Of a stretch of 64,000 nucleotides of DNA, positions 34,461 to 44,899 are shown one piece after another. The translations under genes and the position numbers were made by a program. The first letter of the stretch is position 1. Each line of letters opens with the position of its first letter. Source of the DNA: Dipteronia dyeriana (lineage: Eukaryota; Streptophyta; Magnoliopsida; Sapindales; Sapindaceae); contig CM065299.1 of assembly GCA_032871835.1 (NCBI GenBank), positions 5,117,001 to 5,181,000 of the forward strand. Direction: 5' to 3'. The notes beneath the pieces were generated by a model. It was given only the letters and a program-made list of their open reading frames with translations, was not told the DNA's origin and made no database searches.

Positions 34461-35761
34461 AATAATTTGTAATTAATTTTCTTGATCTCATTTTCTATTT
34501 CAATATAAGGCAATTACCTATCTTCATCTTATTTCCTATTTCATTGTAGATTCAATTCTCTCTATGCCTATTTTAAAGGTTTATTGTGTAAGCATTCTAT
34601 ATACAAAGATAAATATATTTATAGAATTGATTTCGTTTCATTCTCCTCTTCTGATTTGTATTATTACTTTTTATGTTTTTATACTTTGATTTATAACAAT
34701 TAACCTTTTTTTTGGATAATTATAGATATATCGATATATATTTTTATTTATAATTCACAAATATAATCAAGTATCACAACTAGTAAGACAGCGAGTCCAA
34801 AATCTTAGCAGCACATGTAATAATTATGAGAAAACTGGGGAGATAATTCTTGAATTTTTTTCATTTAATTAAAATTTTGAAAAATTCATATTTGTGTCAC
34901 GATTAAGATAAGATTAAAATCCCAAAAAAATAGGAAAAGTCAAATAAATAAACAAGAGTTAAAAAATTGAATTGGAAGAATAGGACCAAATGTAAAAGCC
35001 AAGTCAGCAGACAGACCACGCCACAAAATCAAAAAAATATTCACCAGCTATGCCACCTCAGCAACCCGACCCTATTCGTGATCTTCAGGATCGGACCCTC
35101 ACATAACGCATCTCCCAAACAAATTACTGATATCTCGGAGCTGATTCGTCAGTCGGTTTGTGACCCATTTCGCTACGAAACCAGCCCCGTTGTTTGCAAT
35201 TAATTACCACGTAATGCCATCATCCCTAAATGAGTCCGAGTAAAAAGGCTGACCATAACAATCTTTTTTCAAGCTGAGACGTGGCAGTCACCCAGTGAAG
35301 CTAGGGAAAACGTGAATAAATAAACAGCACTAACCGAACTGAACTGACTCACACTGTCAGAATCCTACAACATAGCTTAGTTGCTCTGTTATGTTACATT
35401 TTTTTTTTCATTTTTAAAAGAAAACAAAAAACAAAAAAATTCCCATTTCTTTATATCAGTTGATTCTATTTTTTGGGTGAGAATTCGGGGTTTTCTAATT
35501 GGTAAGGAAAATTTTGTTGGTTTTTCTTTTGGGGATCTTTTGAATGTCATAAAAATTTGATCTTGATTGTTTTTTTTTTCTTTTGATGAATGTTGAAGGG
35601 TTTGTGAATTTATGGTTGGAGGATTTAATCAATCAAGGCGTATTCTCGCTGTGAGGTTCAAATTGGGTAGTTTAGGAGATAGAGAGGCATAAATATAATA
35701 ATAATCATTGATAGATCATATAAAAATTGTTTCTTTCTAGAAGGAGGAGGAGAGAAAATAA
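34461..35761. promoter_or_regulatory. Upstream region of the CONSTANS-LIKE gene
   Basis: No gene recognised; an open frame of 78 codons at 34967 has no family resemblance I know. The part from about 34960 is less AT-rich. An ACGTGGCA (G-box/ABRE-like) word lies at 35279-35286, and T-rich sequence with a possible 5' UTR intron ('ttggtaagg' near 35500) precedes the ATG. The transcription start is not resolved. Confidence 0.4.
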
Positions 35762-37694
35762 ATGGAGCCTATGTGTGAGTTTTGTGGGGTGGTGAGAGCA
35801 GTAGTGTATTGTAAATCAGACCTGGCTAGGCTTTGTTTGCATTGTGATGGGTGTGTACACTCTGCCAATTCTTTGTCACGTAGGCACCCTCGTTCACTTT
35901 TATGTGACAAGTGCAATTCTCAGCCTGCAACTGTCCGGTGCATGGATGAGAAAATGTCTGTGTGTCAAGGTTGTGATTGGAATGGTGGTTGCTCGAGTTT
36001 GGGTCATAGATGTCAGGTTTTAGATTGTTACATGGGTTGTCCGTCTACGGCTGAATTTACAAGGATTTGGTTTTCAGTTCTTGATGTTGTTCCTTGTCCA
36101 AGCATTTCTGTCAATGGTTGGGGGGCTGTTAGTTCTTTGGCAGAGAATGAGAATTGTGAGAATGAGGTTTCATGTGGGTTGGTGACAGGAGGCAAGTTGG
36201 AGGAATTGGACCCTTGTAACAAGTTTGAACCTTGGATTGGGACAAGTTCTTCGATTTCGCCACCATTGAATCCGAATTACATGCCTTATTGTGGTGATCA
36301 ACCAGCCCTCTTTTCGGAGGAGTCCAACGAGCCAAAGGTAATCTTTTTGGAAACGTTTGTGTTCCATTTGAATAACAATAATTTCATTAAGTAAGATATA
36401 GTAATTTTACTACATGTGATGCAGGGTTGTTCCAACTTTAAGGATCTTAAGCTTCCGGATGGTGATGATCTATGTGATGGTCTCACCATAGATGATGTTC
36501 AGTTAACCTTTGAAGCTGAGATATTTGGCTGTTCACAAGGTCAATCCAGATACCAGTTTGAAGATGTAGGGAATAATGATCGCTCTTTAATGGAGAAAAA
36601 CTTATCAGTTGCTGAGTCTGATGGTCCTATTCCAAATGCTTTAGAGGTTTACATTTAAGTTTCTTGTATCTTTCTCATGATTCAATCTTAGTACATTGCA
36701 TGTAAATCCATTGGCATACAAGCATGTTGTTCATTATGATTGCTGCTGATTTTGGCTCATGTCTAGAACAACTTTTGTGCTTGTCTGATCTACATGTCTT
36801 TGACATACTGAAATATGTTTTCACTGCTTTTTTTGACTTTGCGCTGTTTGATACCAGGCATACTTTCTACTACCCATCCTCACATATTAGAATATCACCC
36901 CAAAAAAATTCATTTCATAGTAAACATTGAAGAACTTGTACTTGGTTTTGTGATCTACTGGTAGATGCTTTGACGTGCCAGCCACTGTATATATATTTAC
37001 AATAATGAATAACACTAGAAAAACTAAAGCAATGATATTGAATTTTAAGGATAAGCCATGGCTGCTTCTGACCTCTGTATCTCATCAGGCATCTTCATCA
37101 GGACAACTGGACTGTGTGGCTTTTCAATCGTCTTGTGTTGGTGGAACAGCGAGTGTGCTGCAGGGCATGAATGGTAGTGCTAATTGCTTGCTTATGAATC
37201 CTGGTTGCAACCGTAACATCAATCTTGGATTCCCTACTGGCCAAGTCCATTCAAGCATGTCACTTTCACTATCCAACATCACAGGCGAAAGCAGTGCTGC
37301 TGATTATCAAGATTGTGGATTGTCACCAGTTTTCCTAACCGGTGAATCACCATGGGAGCCGAACCTGGAAGCTAGTTGTCCACAAGCAAGGGATAAAGCA
37401 AAGATGAGATACAATGAAAAGAAGAAAACAAGAACGTATGATCTCTATTTCCGTTTATTTTATATTGAATATGATGTTATACATGCTAGGAAAATTTAGC
37501 TAGATTGCTATCTAAACTCTCTTTAAGTTCTACTCTTAACAGATTTTGCTCATTTTTTCATGTGTAGATTTGGCAAACAAATAAGATACGCCTCTCGGAA
37601 AGCCAGAGCTGATACTAGGAAACGCGTGAAAGGTAGATTTGTGAAAGCAGGCGAAGCATATGACTATGACCCTCTTGTGACAAGGAACTATTGA
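35762..37694 (+). CDS. COL: CONSTANS-LIKE B-box/CCT transcription regulator (COL9-15 clade), four exons, about 423 aa
   Basis: Exons inferred from GT/AG sites and frame: 35762-36337, 36425-36646, 37089-37435 and 37568-37694; these sum to 1272 bases. B-box 1 has ligands C5, C8, C17, D20, C25, C28, H33 and H42. B-box 2 (about residues 48-90) is the divergent type of group III COL proteins and is followed by the [12 protein letters not shown] block. The CCT domain lies near residues 367-409 ([15 protein letters not shown], then [20 protein letters not shown]), split by intron 3 in the usual place. CCT domains bind DNA or NF-Y partners and B-boxes mediate protein contact, so this is a nuclear regulator of photoperiod, flowering or light response. 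The conserved middle blocks resemble proteins named CONSTANS-LIKE 12/13, but the exact orthologue is not certain. Exon 2 ends at a weak donor (GAG/gtttac), which an in-frame stop ten bases on requires. The gene appears intact. Confidence 0.9.
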
Positions 37695-38018
37695 AGTGCC
37701 AAATCTTCTCTTGGCTTGTATGGTGAGGCTGAATTGACTAGGTACAACTCTTTCCACATGCAGAATGTTACGCAGATTATGTTCCCATTAGTATTTCAAG
37801 AAGAATTTAAAGATAGAAGCAGTGTCTACTATAGTGTGTATACTCAACTCAATGGTGCTTAAAATCAAGTACTCTGTGGTGATCAGCAAAATTTAGAGAT
37901 TTTCCATCCAGATTTCGGCAGTTATTAATCATAGGAGTTATAAGGTATAATTTAAGTTGGTCCCTGCACAGGGACGGAGAAACAACAAACATATATTATC
38001 ATGTATTAAATAACTCAT

Positions 38019-38270
38019 ATAGAAGTTTATCAAAATTTTGATGTGAACAAGAGTTTTCCAATCGGAAAATCGTAATAAAGATAGGAAAAGAAGATAGATT
38101 GATTTTTTTTTCATCATCTCAGTGTTCTCAACAATGAGATTGTCACATATAGAAGTTTTGTCAGAATTGTGATGTGATCAAGAATTTTCCAATCGGAAAA
38201 TGGTAATAAAAATAGAAAAAGAAAATAATTCGATTTTTTGTCCTCATCTCAATGCTCTCAATATGTGATT
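38019..38270. repeat. Direct repeat of about 125 bp, two copies
   Basis: 'atagaagttt-tca-aatt-tgatgtga-caagag/attttccaatcggaaaat' starts at about 38019 and again at about 38147. Each copy runs to 'catctcagtgttctcaa' or its variant. Roughly 80 percent identity by eye, adjacent, in the region after the COL gene. Confidence 0.75.
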
Positions 38271-38850
38271 GTGCCTTCACTTTTATTAGTTGTCTTACTA
38301 GAACATGAGGTCACTAAGAAAATTTAAATTCTTCTGTGAAATTCCAGACTCTGATGGAATTAACACTGAAGTAATTGATTGTGTTGTGACATTGATGAAC
38401 AGATTAGGCATTTCCATGATTTTTCAAAAATGTTCATTTCGTGCTGCATTTGCTTGGTTTTGGTGACCATCAGAATATAACAGTCCTTGAGTCTACGTTA
38501 GCTTTTATCACTTTTTAAAGGGTATATATATATCGATTCTATTATCTTTCCGTAGTTTCAGAGAAGGATCTCAAATAGTGGATTCGACCTTCATCTTTCT
38601 ACAGGTTTTTTCTTTCTTTCCCGCTCTGCAGAACCTGATATATAATTTGGCACTTAGCCTATTCATTTAAGCATTTCAGCATCTTTAAGCCTTTGTAAGG
38701 CTTCATTTAGTTTTCTTTGATATATAAACCCATTCATTTGGAGAAGGAAATATCTCCGCTAGTGGTTAAAGCCATGAAAGATTTTGAGTGGCGGACATTG
38801 TAACTAGCGTAATGTTTATGATATCCATGAACTGTTGCCTCAATAAACAC

Positions 38851-39644
38851 TGGTAAGGGTGTGACTTTAATTCAAAGTATTCATATGACCACTGGTTTTG
38901 TGCCACCAACCATGAAGCTGTCGCATTATCTTTCCGTGTTTCTTCACATAGCCCAAAATAAACCCTCAACTTGCTTCTGCTGCGACCTCCACTTATCTTG
39001 TTATCTTTATATGGTTCGCGGATTTCTGTTCTATGAGTAAATTTCTATCTATTGTCATCAATTTGAAACAAGAAGACTTCCATTTCCGAGAACAAAATTA
39101 CACCCTGTTGCCTAGTCATTTTTTGTTTATTCATATACTGATATTGAACACTTTAGGTCACAGCATATGCAAACATATCAATGATCCCTTTTAAGGGAGA
39201 AATTTATTTAGCAGGTTACAGTCAACATCACTAGATATCCCAACCAATAAGAATCCTGATGAAAAGGCCAAGTAGTATTTACTTTGTTTATTTGAGATCC
39301 TGTTGTAAAACTCCATCCAAATATGTTTAGAATGATGTATCTTTGGCATGTCAGCAAGTTATGTGTTTGGTGAAAATGTGTTGCCCCAATATTACAGGCT
39401 GTTCTAATATGCAGAATTCTCAAAAACATGTAGTTGGAATGAAATTAGAATGGTAATTTTGATGCCTATGTTGATAAACCATGAAGAAGCCAACCCCCTT
39501 GATGTTGATGATGCTATATACTTGAAATGCCTCAATTATAATTCTAAGTAGTTAGTTTTTTCCTTGACATTCCTGGTTGGTAAGGGTGTGACTTTAATCC
39601 CAAGTATTCATGTAACCACTGGCTTTGTGCCACCATGAAGCTGA
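38851..39644. repeat. Dispersed direct repeat of about 65 bp
   Basis: 'taagggtgtgactttaat-c-aagtattcat-t-accactgg-tttgtgccacc...catgaagctg' occurs at 38851-38916 and 39581-39644, separated by about 665 bases. Its origin is unknown. Confidence 0.7.
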
Positions 39645-40068
39645 ATTGATGTGGTCCTATCAATGAATTTGTCATATCTGCTGTTACAAGCTAGTACTAG
39701 TGAGATTTTTCATGCAAAAATTGCCATGTATTCTTCTGATCACTTTGATATTGCTGATACTTGTGAGCTTGTGTTTGTTAAAATATTAATTTTAGCAGGT
39801 GCAAAGAAGATTCCTTGTAATTTCTTAGGTTTTAACAGTTTTGCAGAACTCACCTACATAAGCTAAGCCCTATAAATTCAGTACAGTTTTTGATTACATA
39901 TCACCTTTTTGATTCGAGTTTCACTGTGAAGTCATACTTTCAAATTCTGAAATCTCTTCTATCTGGTTTCTATACAGAAAATTAATAGAGAAAATCGAAA
40001 TCTAGTGTCTTATAAATAGAGTATTTTATTTTTTATTTTTTATTTGTTAATATTTTTCTTCTTTTTCT

Positions 40069-40613
40069 CTCTTTCTTAGGGATGGCAAAAAATTCCATGG
40101 GGACGGTGCCCCATAGGAACCCGCACTTATGGGGTGGGGATGGGGGTGGGGATGGGGATGGATAGTAAAACCCGTAATGGATATGAGACGGGGATAGGTT
40201 TTATAATCCCCACCCTACCCCGCCACGCTTAAAATATAAAACTTATTTTTTTATTATTTAGTTCAATATTTATGTTTTAAAATGATTGAATTTATTTTTT
40301 TAGTTTTGAGATTTATGTTTATGTGATGATTTTCAATTTGCTTTTTAAAATTACTTTATATATTATATATCATATTCATTAGTTTATATATTTATTATTA
40401 TAATAAATATTATTTTTTGACAATATTTTAATAAATAAATTTGTTAAATGAGTTAATGGGTTAAATTGGGTGGGGATGGGGAAAGGATACTATGCCCCGT
40501 TCCATCTATCGTGGGGTTTTATAAAGGGATGGGTTTTTAAAAAATAAATGGGACAGGGTGCGGGAAGAGCTACCCTGTCCCAAACCAGCTCCATTGTCAT
40601 CCCTACTCTATCT
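40069..40613. mobile_element. hAT-type MITE with imperfect 8-bp target duplication
   Basis: Element 40077-40605 (529 bp) starts TAGGGATGGCAA and ends with the inverse TTGTCATCCCTA. The flanks CTCTTTCT and CTCTATCT match at 7 of 8 bases. Subterminal arms are GGGGATGGGG-rich and partly inverted, and the centre is AT-rich. Non-coding. Confidence 0.8.
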
Positions 40614-40857
40614 ATTTGGAAAAGATCCAACAAGATGCAAGAAATCGAGTTTTGGAAATTTTTCATAAAAAATTAAACTATTGGGATGTCACCATATTTA
40701 TTCAAAACCCAGAACATATTCCCTTCAAAAAGTTTCATTGAGATTCTAGTTTGTGATAGCTTATCTTGGATTATAATAGAAAAGAAAAGGAGAACATTCC
40801 TATCTAGAGAAGATAACATGCAATTCAGAATTTCTCGGAGGTTGTAAACTTACAGGC

Positions 40858-41567
40858 CATGTTTGGTTGGATAGAATTGAATAAAATAAAAATCATTCCA
40901 TTTGTTTGGTTTGTTAAAATACTATGGAATGAGGATTCCACCATTTTGGTGGAATAGACATTCCATTCAAAAACCAATGGAATGTTCATTCTATTCCATT
41001 AATACATTTTATCTTCTAAAAATAACCCATTATGCTCTAACTCTATTTCAAAAACACCTTCCTTTCTAAAAATAATATATATTTTATTATTATATATATA
41101 TATATATATATATAATATAAAATATATATTATATTTTCTTATTATTACATTACTAATAATATTTATATTGTGTAATATATTTATGTTATATATATTATAT
41201 AATATATAATTGTATTAATATTACTAACATATACTATATATAATATTTTATATATAAATATATAATATATATCGCAATAATTTAATATAATATAATATAA
41301 ATTTTTATATAAATATAATATTATATACTTTCATATTTTATTATTATTATTATTATTCATAATATATTTTGTTATTATAAATGTTTTATAATTAGGTTTC
41401 TTTTGGTTAAAATACAGTTAATTCCATTCAATTCAGTTGTTAACAAAAAAAAATTATTGATTCAGATATTGATTCTAATGTCCCAACCAAATAAAGAAAT
41501 CAACTTTCTATTCCTTTTTATTTCAATCTCATTCTCATTACCATTCCACGGTAACCAAATGCTACCG
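40858..41567. mobile_element. Probable MITE with inverted 'ggaatggaat' arms
   Basis: The left end (CAGGCCATGTTTGGTTGG) resembles the reverse complement of the right end near 41548-41567. Arms of 'ccattccatt/aatggaatg' words are inverted, with a TA-rich centre at 41080-41390. The flanks TTA and TAA fit a three-base TWA duplication only loosely, so superfamily is unsure (PIF/Harbinger-like at best). Confidence 0.5.
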
Positions 41568-41927
41568 TAATGTTATCATAATAAATTCTGTAATTATGAT
41601 GTTATATTTGAAAATTTGTACATATACTCTTTTTATGCTGACACGACTTCACTGCTCAATACTCATCTCTCTCAATCCGATGTAAAGCAATTTGTGTCAT
41701 CACTTGTTGCTTGTAACATCAATAACCAAAAAAAAAAAAAAAAAAAAAGAAGAAGGTTGATTTACATGTAAACTTATTATTATACCTGCATTCATGAGGT
41801 TTCGAGTTATGTCCTCCTCTTATATGGAATATTGTAATGTTGTAATATTGTAATACTTAAAAAAGAAAAAAACATCATCAACCACAGAAATACCATCGAC
41901 TTAAATCTCTAATCTTTAAGAGTATCT
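41568..41927. other. AT-rich intergenic stretch
   Basis: No gene or element recognised. A poly-A run lies near 41729-41748. Confidence 0.4.
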
Positions 41928-42550
41928 TCGATATAAATTTATATTTTTGAGTTTCTAAATAATGCATTATTATCATTTTTATTCATTATAGTCCTACTTA
42001 TTTTAAAAAAAATAGAGAAATACATATTCATGTCTCCTATACAATTATATAAAATCAAATATGTATTTATTTTATGACCAATCATAATAAAACAATTATT
42101 TCACTCTCTCTCCTTTGTTATTTTATAATTAAATGAGCTTTAAAAGAGTTAGAAATCCTAATAAGTATTTCTAGAATTAGAAACTCAATTTCATATTCTC
42201 TAACCATTTTTTACCACATCATCTTCATATTAAAGTTATATAATTAGCAATTGAATTGGAAAGAGTTTTTATAATAGCATCTCCAATACAAATATGTATT
42301 TAGAAAAAATCGATTGTCACATGGGTATATAGTAAAAAAGTTAGAAAAATTCTCTCCAATGAAATTATCTAACTTCAATATGGAGATGATATGGTAAAAA
42401 CAAGTCAAAGAATATTGGGTTAAGTTTCTAATTCTAAAAATACTGATTAGGATTTCTAACTCTTTCTACCAATAATATTAGAGTTCATTTAATTATAAAA
42501 TAAAATAAGGGGGGAAGTAGAATAATTTTTTTATTATGATTGGTCATACT

Positions 42551-42915
42551 AGAGGTGTCCACGGTTCGGTTAAACCGTTCGAAATCGAACTGAAACCGTC
42601 CTCCAAAAACCTTAACCGAAACCGAACTGTAACCGTCGGTTTCCCAACGGTTTGATTACAGTTATCCAATCCCAAAAATCGCCTCAAAACCGGCGGTTTA
42701 ACCGCTGGTTTTACTATATTTTATTAAAAAAATTAACCAATTGAATTGTGACACGTGGCAATTCATTTGCAAAAAAAAAAAACCAATCGTAACTTAAACC
42801 AATCCGTAACCGAACCAAACCGTCCCACTTCGATTACGGTTACGGTTACGGTTAGACCATTCTACGGAACCAAAACCGGTGGTTCGTAACCGAAACCGAA
42901 CCGTGGACGTTCAAA
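42551..42915. mobile_element. hAT-like foldback MITE (nested)
   Basis: Begins TAGAGGTGTCCACGGTTCGG and ends with the inverse CCGAACCGTGGACG. Subterminal arms are filled with inverted CCGAAAC/GTTTCGG and ACCGTAACC words. The outermost bases of the right end do not pair, and no clean 8-bp duplication was found, in line with a damaged end at its junction with the next element. Confidence 0.65.
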
Positions 42916-42929
42916 AATTATATAGTACC

Positions 42930-43700
42930 TTTTTGATGATACATTTTAAATTTTAAAAATGTCACCATTTTAAAAACTTAAATTTAAATAGCACATATTA
43001 TGGTGAATGGATAAAAATGTCCCTACAATTTTGATTTTTCTTTTTTAGTTTTCTACTTTTTTTGTTCTTCTTTACTGAACTTCTCCAATGGAGGTCGAAC
43101 AGACCTCTTCGTTCGACCTCCATTGGAGGTAGAAATCATTTGACCCCCGTTGGAGGAGTTCGAAATCGACCTCCAATAAGTCGAAGAAGAAGAATATGAA
43201 AAAATAAAAATAATAAAATTGAAAATTTTTATTTTTATCTAATAAGTCTCAGAAATTATAAAAATAGCTCAAAAGTCTTAGAAACTACAAAATAAGTCTC
43301 AGAAATGTCCAATAAATCTCGGATCCGAAACGCATTGGGTATTTCTAATCTTATTTTGTAGTTTCCTAGACTTTTAGGGTATTTTTATAATTTCTGAGAC
43401 TTTTTAGATAAAAATGAAATTTTTCAGTATTTAATTTTTTTTTTAATTTTTTTTTTCTTCTTTTTCTTCACCGACCTCCAACTGTGGTCAAACAACTTTG
43501 ACCTCCAATGGAGCACGATTTCGCCTTCCAATGGAGGTCCAACTAATAAGATAAAGAAGAATAGAAAAAAAATGAAGAACTGAAAAGTGAAAACAAAAAA
43601 GAATAAAAACAGTAGGGGTATTTTTATCCATTCACCATAATAAATATTATTTAAACTAAAATTATTAAAGTGGTGATAGTTTTATAAATCCACTTTAAAA
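42930..43700. mobile_element. Foldback element, 'ttggaggtcga' type
   Basis: The ends 'tattatggtgaatggataaaaatgtccct' (about 42987) and its inverse (about 43607-43645) pair, and outer bases near 42930-42980 pair with 43650-43700. The centre carries repeated 'cctccaatggaggt' palindromic words and 'agtctcagaaat' repeats. A related element with the same type of ends lies at 47340-48390. Confidence 0.65.
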
Positions 43701-43922
43701 TATTGACAAAACCCCCTGTTTCCACTCAAATAGATACATATTTGATTTTAGATAATTACATCACATATGTGAATATGTATTTCTCTAATAAATAGGAATG
43801 TTGACGTGTCGCTGTTTAGAAACTCAAAAATAAATATTTGTATCATACATGTTTAAACTTTTTAACAATCTATCATATGTGGCAATCAATTTTCTTTAAA
43901 TACATATTTGTATCGGAGATGC

Positions 43923-44351
43923 TATATATAATATTTTATACAATATTTAAAAAACTAAAATAAATACATAAAAACACATGATCATGTACATATACATGTA
44001 AATTATGCATCTTTCTGGCTGTTTTAGATTTAACGTTGATCATGAAAATTGATAAAAGAAAAGATATATTAAATATCTGTGATTGTGAATAACAAAGAAC
44101 AATTATACATAAAAATAATTGAGTCATTTTGATTCTACATAACATAATTCTCGGAATATTACATATACATGATAATCTCAAGGTGACTTTAATCAATATA
44201 TTTTTTCGTAAGTATCTATTTTTCCTAATAGCTCCCTCATAATCTCCTAATAGCTCCCTCATACTCCCTGAATTTGATCTGCTATTGTTGTGATCAGTAG
44301 ACACACGAACAAACACAAATCCAATTACCAAAAAATTAAAAGGACACAAAA
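43923..44351. other. 3' side of the BBX microprotein gene
   Basis: No separate gene. The minus-strand open frame at 43936-44355 directly follows the BBX stop and has no family resemblance. A 17-bp direct repeat 'cctaatagctccctcat' occurs at 44225 and 44247. The 3' UTR of the BBX gene is expected here. Confidence 0.4.
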
Positions 44352-44804
44352 TCAAAGGAACTGAAAAGTCCTTTGAGGGATATTTCTTGATGAGCCATTT
44401 GATGATCTAACTTCAACCTTGGAATCATCACATGATCTTCTCCTCCTTCTGCTCTCTATCCACCAACTCAAAATAGTTGGAAGCATAACTTCAACAGAGA
44501 CTCCAACAAGATATCTATGAGTGAGGTTTTGACATGAGTTGCATAGAAAACACCTGACATGCCTTAGAGCCAAGAAGTTAGCTTCATGCACCCGCTTGTC
44601 GCACTTTCGACACAGAAAAGCATCATCAGCTTGACAATACAAGGAAGCTCTCGACTCACATAGCTCACAGGACACAAAACCTGAAGAGTTTACATGTGAT
44701 GATGAAACATGTAATTCACTGGAGGAGCACGAGATCAAACTGGTGATGGTGGTGGGGTGGGGTTGGTTATTTGCTTGGTGATGCTCTTGAATGCCTCTAC
44801 ACAT
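44352..44804 (-). CDS. BBX30/31: Single B-box microprotein, BBX30/31 (miP1) type, 150 aa
   Basis: Single exon. It starts MCRG, the N-terminus seen in BBX30/BBX31 proteins. One complete B-box has ligands C46, C49, C57, D60, C65, C68, H73 and H82; after it come a C-N-S-C-Q-N-L-T-H-R block and a basic stretch (ESRRRRRS near 117). There is no CCT domain. The C-terminus T-F-Q-F-L resembles the PFVFL motif through which miP1 proteins recruit TOPLESS. Family members bind CONSTANS-type B-box proteins or act with HY5/PIF pathways, repressing flowering or tuning light response. Length is near that of the family (about 120-180). It sits convergent to the COL gene 6.6 kb away. The assignment to the BBX30/31 group is good; direct interaction with the neighbouring COL product is inference. 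Confidence 0.88.
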   Translation of the reverse strand: MCRGIQEHHQANNQPHPTTITSLISCSSSELHVSSSHVNSSGFVSCELCESRASLYCQADDAFLCRKCDKRVHEANFLALRHVRCFLCNSCQNLTHRYLVGVSVEVMLPTILSWWIESRRRRRSCDDSKVEVRSSNGSSRNIPQRTFQFL

Positions 44805-44889
44805 GTTTGATTGATTGTTTGCTGTGGGAAAATAATAATATGATGACTATACTTTCAAATTGAAGTTTTGGTTGATAAGAAAATGACCA

Positions 44890-44897
44890 TATTTATA
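44890..44897 (-). promoter_or_regulatory. TATA box of the BBX microprotein gene
   Basis: The minus strand reads CCTTATAAATATGG about 86-93 bases before the ATG. A 5' UTR of about 55-60 bases follows, and no other TATA-like box is nearer. Confidence 0.6.
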
Positions 44898-44899
44898 AG

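Larger units (their letters stand above)
37695..40068. other. Intergenic region downstream of the COL gene
   Basis: Contains the COL 3' UTR (first few hundred bases, no obvious poly-A signal chosen), two direct repeat pairs listed separately, and otherwise no recognised gene. Composition is less AT-rich than the transposon areas, but open frames here are short and without family resemblance. Confidence 0.5.
41928..43922. mobile_element. Foldback MITE carrying nested insertions
   Basis: The left arm 41928-42275 is matched inversely by 43730-43922 (outer part, 'gagaaatacatattca...aaaatcaaatatgtat') and by 42290-42549 (inner part, 'atgaccaatcataataaaa...aattaaatga'). The right arm is therefore split by about 1.18 kb of other sequence (about 42550-43727), which holds a hAT-like element and another foldback element. 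The terminus 'tagcatctccgatacaaatatgtattt' also occurs in the centre at 42282, so the structure may be a dimer. Confidence 0.7.

Noticed and set aside
36724..36930. Open frame of 68 codons within the COL gene
   Set aside because: Lies inside intron 2 of the COL gene, which is defined by splice sites and protein continuity on both sides.
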